Assembly (NCBI RefSeq): GCF_000293885.2
Contig: NZ_CP010945.1
Location: forward strand, 2,562,001-2,626,000
Direction: 5' to 3'
From: Pseudomonas fluorescens NCIMB 11764
GTDB lineage: Bacteria > Pseudomonadota > Gammaproteobacteria > Pseudomonadales > Pseudomonadaceae
Length of the DNA stretch: 64,000 nt
Shown here: positions 62,809 through 64,000 of the stretch, piece after piece
How positions within the stretch are numbered: position 1 is the stretch's first letter
Layout: each line of letters begins with the position of its first letter
Made by a program: the position numbers and the translations under genes
Notes under the pieces: model-generated
What the model was told of the DNA's origin: nothing
The model's input: only the letters and a program-made list of their open reading frames with translations
The model's database searches: none

Positions 62809-63408
62809 TCAGCCCACATGAAAGGTCTGGCCCGTTTGCAGGCCTTCCACGCTTTTGGCGTAGGCCAGTGCCACATCGGCTGCGGGAACCGGTTTGTAGC
62901 CGCGGAAGTACGGTGCGTATTTGCCCATCGCTTCGAGCAGAACGTTAGGGCTTACCGAGTTCACCCGCAGACCGCGCGGCAGTTCAATCGCGGCGGCACG
63001 CACGAAGCTGTCGAGGGCGCCGTTGACCAGTGCAGCCGAGGCGCCGCTGCGAATCGGATCGTGGCTGAGCACGCCGGTGGTGAAGGTGAACGATGCACCG
63101 TCATTGGCGAACTCGCGGCCGATCAGCAGCAGGTTGACCTGGCCCATCAGCTTGTCTTTCAGACCCAGGGAGAAACTGTCTTCGGTCATTTCACCCAGCG
63201 GTGCAAAGGTCACGTTTCCCGCCGCGCAGACCAGCGCGTCGAACTTGCCGGTCTGTTCGAACAGTTTGCGAATCGAGGCGCTGTCGCTGATATCCACCTG
63301 CAGATCGCCGCTATTGCGACCGATGCGGATGATTTCGTGACGCTCGGACAATTCCTTGTCGATCGCCGAACCGATGGTGCCGCCTGCGCCAATCAAAAGA
63401 ATCTTCAT
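62809..63408 (-). CDS. Short-chain dehydrogenase/reductase
   Basis: 199 aa from ATG 63408 (MKILLIGAGGTIGSAIDKEL), with GAGGA upstream. NAD(P)-binding GAGGTIGSA, AAGN, and PRGLRVNSVSPNVLLEAM. It is shorter than classical SDRs, and the usual YxxxK catalytic pair is not obvious, so it may be an atypical SDR. Divergent from the LysR-type gene at 63514, which probably controls it. Confidence 0.85.
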   Translation of the reverse strand: MKILLIGAGGTIGSAIDKELSERHEIIRIGRNSGDLQVDISDSASIRKLFEQTGKFDALVCAAGNVTFAPLGEMTEDSFSLGLKDKLMGQVNLLLIGREFANDGASFTFTTGVLSHDPIRSGASAALVNGALDSFVRAAAIELPRGLRVNSVSPNVLLEAMGKYAPYFRGYKPVPAADVALAYAKSVEGLQTGQTFHVG

Positions 63409-63513
63409 GCTGTTTATCCTCATGTGTGTTGAAAGTGGCTTCAGTCTAGAGTGGTTTTTTCTGCGGATAAGCGCGCTAATAGGCAACCTTTGGTTTTCAA
63501 ATGGAAACAATCC

Positions 63514-64000
63514 ATGAGCGAGATGGATGATCTGGCGGCGTTTGCGGTGTTGATCGAAGCGGGCAGTTTCACCCTGGCGGCGCGGCAACTGGGTTGCAGC
63601 AAAGGCCAGTTGTCCAAGCGCATCAGCCTGCTGGAGACGCGGTTTTCGGTGGTGCTGTTGCAACGCACCACCCGCCGCTTGAGTCTGACGGCGGCAGGGG
63701 CGGCGCTGTTGCCGCAGGCTCAGGCCTTGGTGGTGCAAGTGGAAAGGGCGCGCCAGGCATTGGCACGGTTGAAGGACGACATGGCCGGGCCGGTGCGGAT
63801 GACGGTTCCGGTCTCGTTGGGGGAAACCTTCTTCGATGGCTTGTTGCTGGAGTTTTCCCACCAGTACCCCGAAGTGCAGATCGAACTCGACCTCGACAAC
63901 AACTACCGTGATTTGTCCCGGGACGGTTTTGATCTGGCGGTGCGTTCCGATGTGGGCAATGACGAGCGTCTGGTGGCGCGGCCGCTGTTGGCCTGGCACG
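63514..64000 (+). CDS. LysR-type regulator, 3' end cut by window edge
   Basis: Begins MSEMDDLAAFAVLIEAGSFT at ATG 63514 and runs open to the right edge (162 residues visible). N-terminal winged helix (SFTLAARQLGCSKGQLSKRISLLE, in part), then RRLSLTAAG and the start of the effector domain (MAGPVRMTVPVSLGE). This is the LysR group near transcriptional regulators of SDR genes; it is divergent from the SDR gene, separated by 105 bp, so regulation of that gene is likely. Confidence 0.9.
   Translation, partial: MSEMDDLAAFAVLIEAGSFTLAARQLGCSKGQLSKRISLLETRFSVVLLQRTTRRLSLTAAGAALLPQAQALVVQVERARQALARLKDDMAGPVRMTVPVSLGETFFDGLLLEFSHQYPEVQIELDLDNNYRDLSRDGFDLAVRSDVGNDERLVARPLLAWH

Overview
The window is a stretch of chromosome from a fluorescent pseudomonad, most likely the Pseudomonas fluorescens group. 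This rests on the recognised genes (rhlG, quiP, erdR, finR/fpr, mprF with its hydrolase partner, a quorum-regulated secreted protein of the PA3611 type), on dense high-GC coding, and on three families of Pseudomonas-type REP/REPIN hairpins between genes. There is no phage, insertion sequence, integrase, CRISPR array or rRNA. It reads as core chromosome with some variable lineage-specific genes.

Layout. 0-6.1 kb: a LOG-family nucleotide hydrolase (cut by the edge), a small unknown gene, a PA3611-like secreted protein, the tRNA modifier TapT, the orphan regulator ErdR, DgkA, and the divergent finR/fpr redox pair. 6.2-13.7 kb: trmO, rhlG, a DUF1456 gene, an unusual RsuA/RluF-like pseudouridine synthase, a GNAT, rimO and the potassium importer kup. 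13.8-20.7 kb: a DUF3077-like gene behind a hairpin-rich leader, the mprF/acvB-type lipid aminoacylation and hydrolysis pair, two initiator tRNAs in tandem, and LexA-boxed dinB. 20.8-28.3 kb: a lipoprotein, proS, ampG, an alkyltransferase-like protein, a DUF481 protein, a cold-shock gene and dcd.

28.3-38.9 kb: the ligase-associated DNA damage set (PdeM phosphoesterase, Lhr-type helicase, ATP-dependent ligase, metallo-beta-lactamase exonuclease) is split in two by a five-gene basic amino-acid ABC transporter operon. All these genes lie on the minus strand. 39-45 kb: quiP (AHL acylase), a YfcG-type GST, an isochorismatase-fold protein with Ser at the Cys position, and a group with two SEC-C proteins. 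45-48 kb: two tandem OmpA-type lipoproteins, each preceded by an RNA hairpin that pairs its Shine-Dalgarno sequence, then DUF1145 and collagen-like genes. 48.5-57.5 kb: dinG, a secreted agarase-like hydrolase with a repeat insertion, a serine hydrolase, a lipoprotein with three WPFG repeats and a histone-like tail, pdxH and a glycine-zipper lipoprotein. 57.8-64 kb: nhaA, a cysteine synthase-like enzyme, a large FAD oxidoreductase, a lipoprotein, and a divergent SDR/LysR pair cut by the right edge.

The most notable signals are non-coding. One is the matched pair of SD-sequestering hairpins at 45.1 and 45.9 kb, with different stems and the same architecture. The other is the leader at 14.2-14.4 kb, where two hairpins with different stems carry the same 8-nt loop containing GGA. 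The split repair cluster and several enzymes with altered catalytic residues come next. All calls are from reading the sequence; no database search or folding calculation was run.
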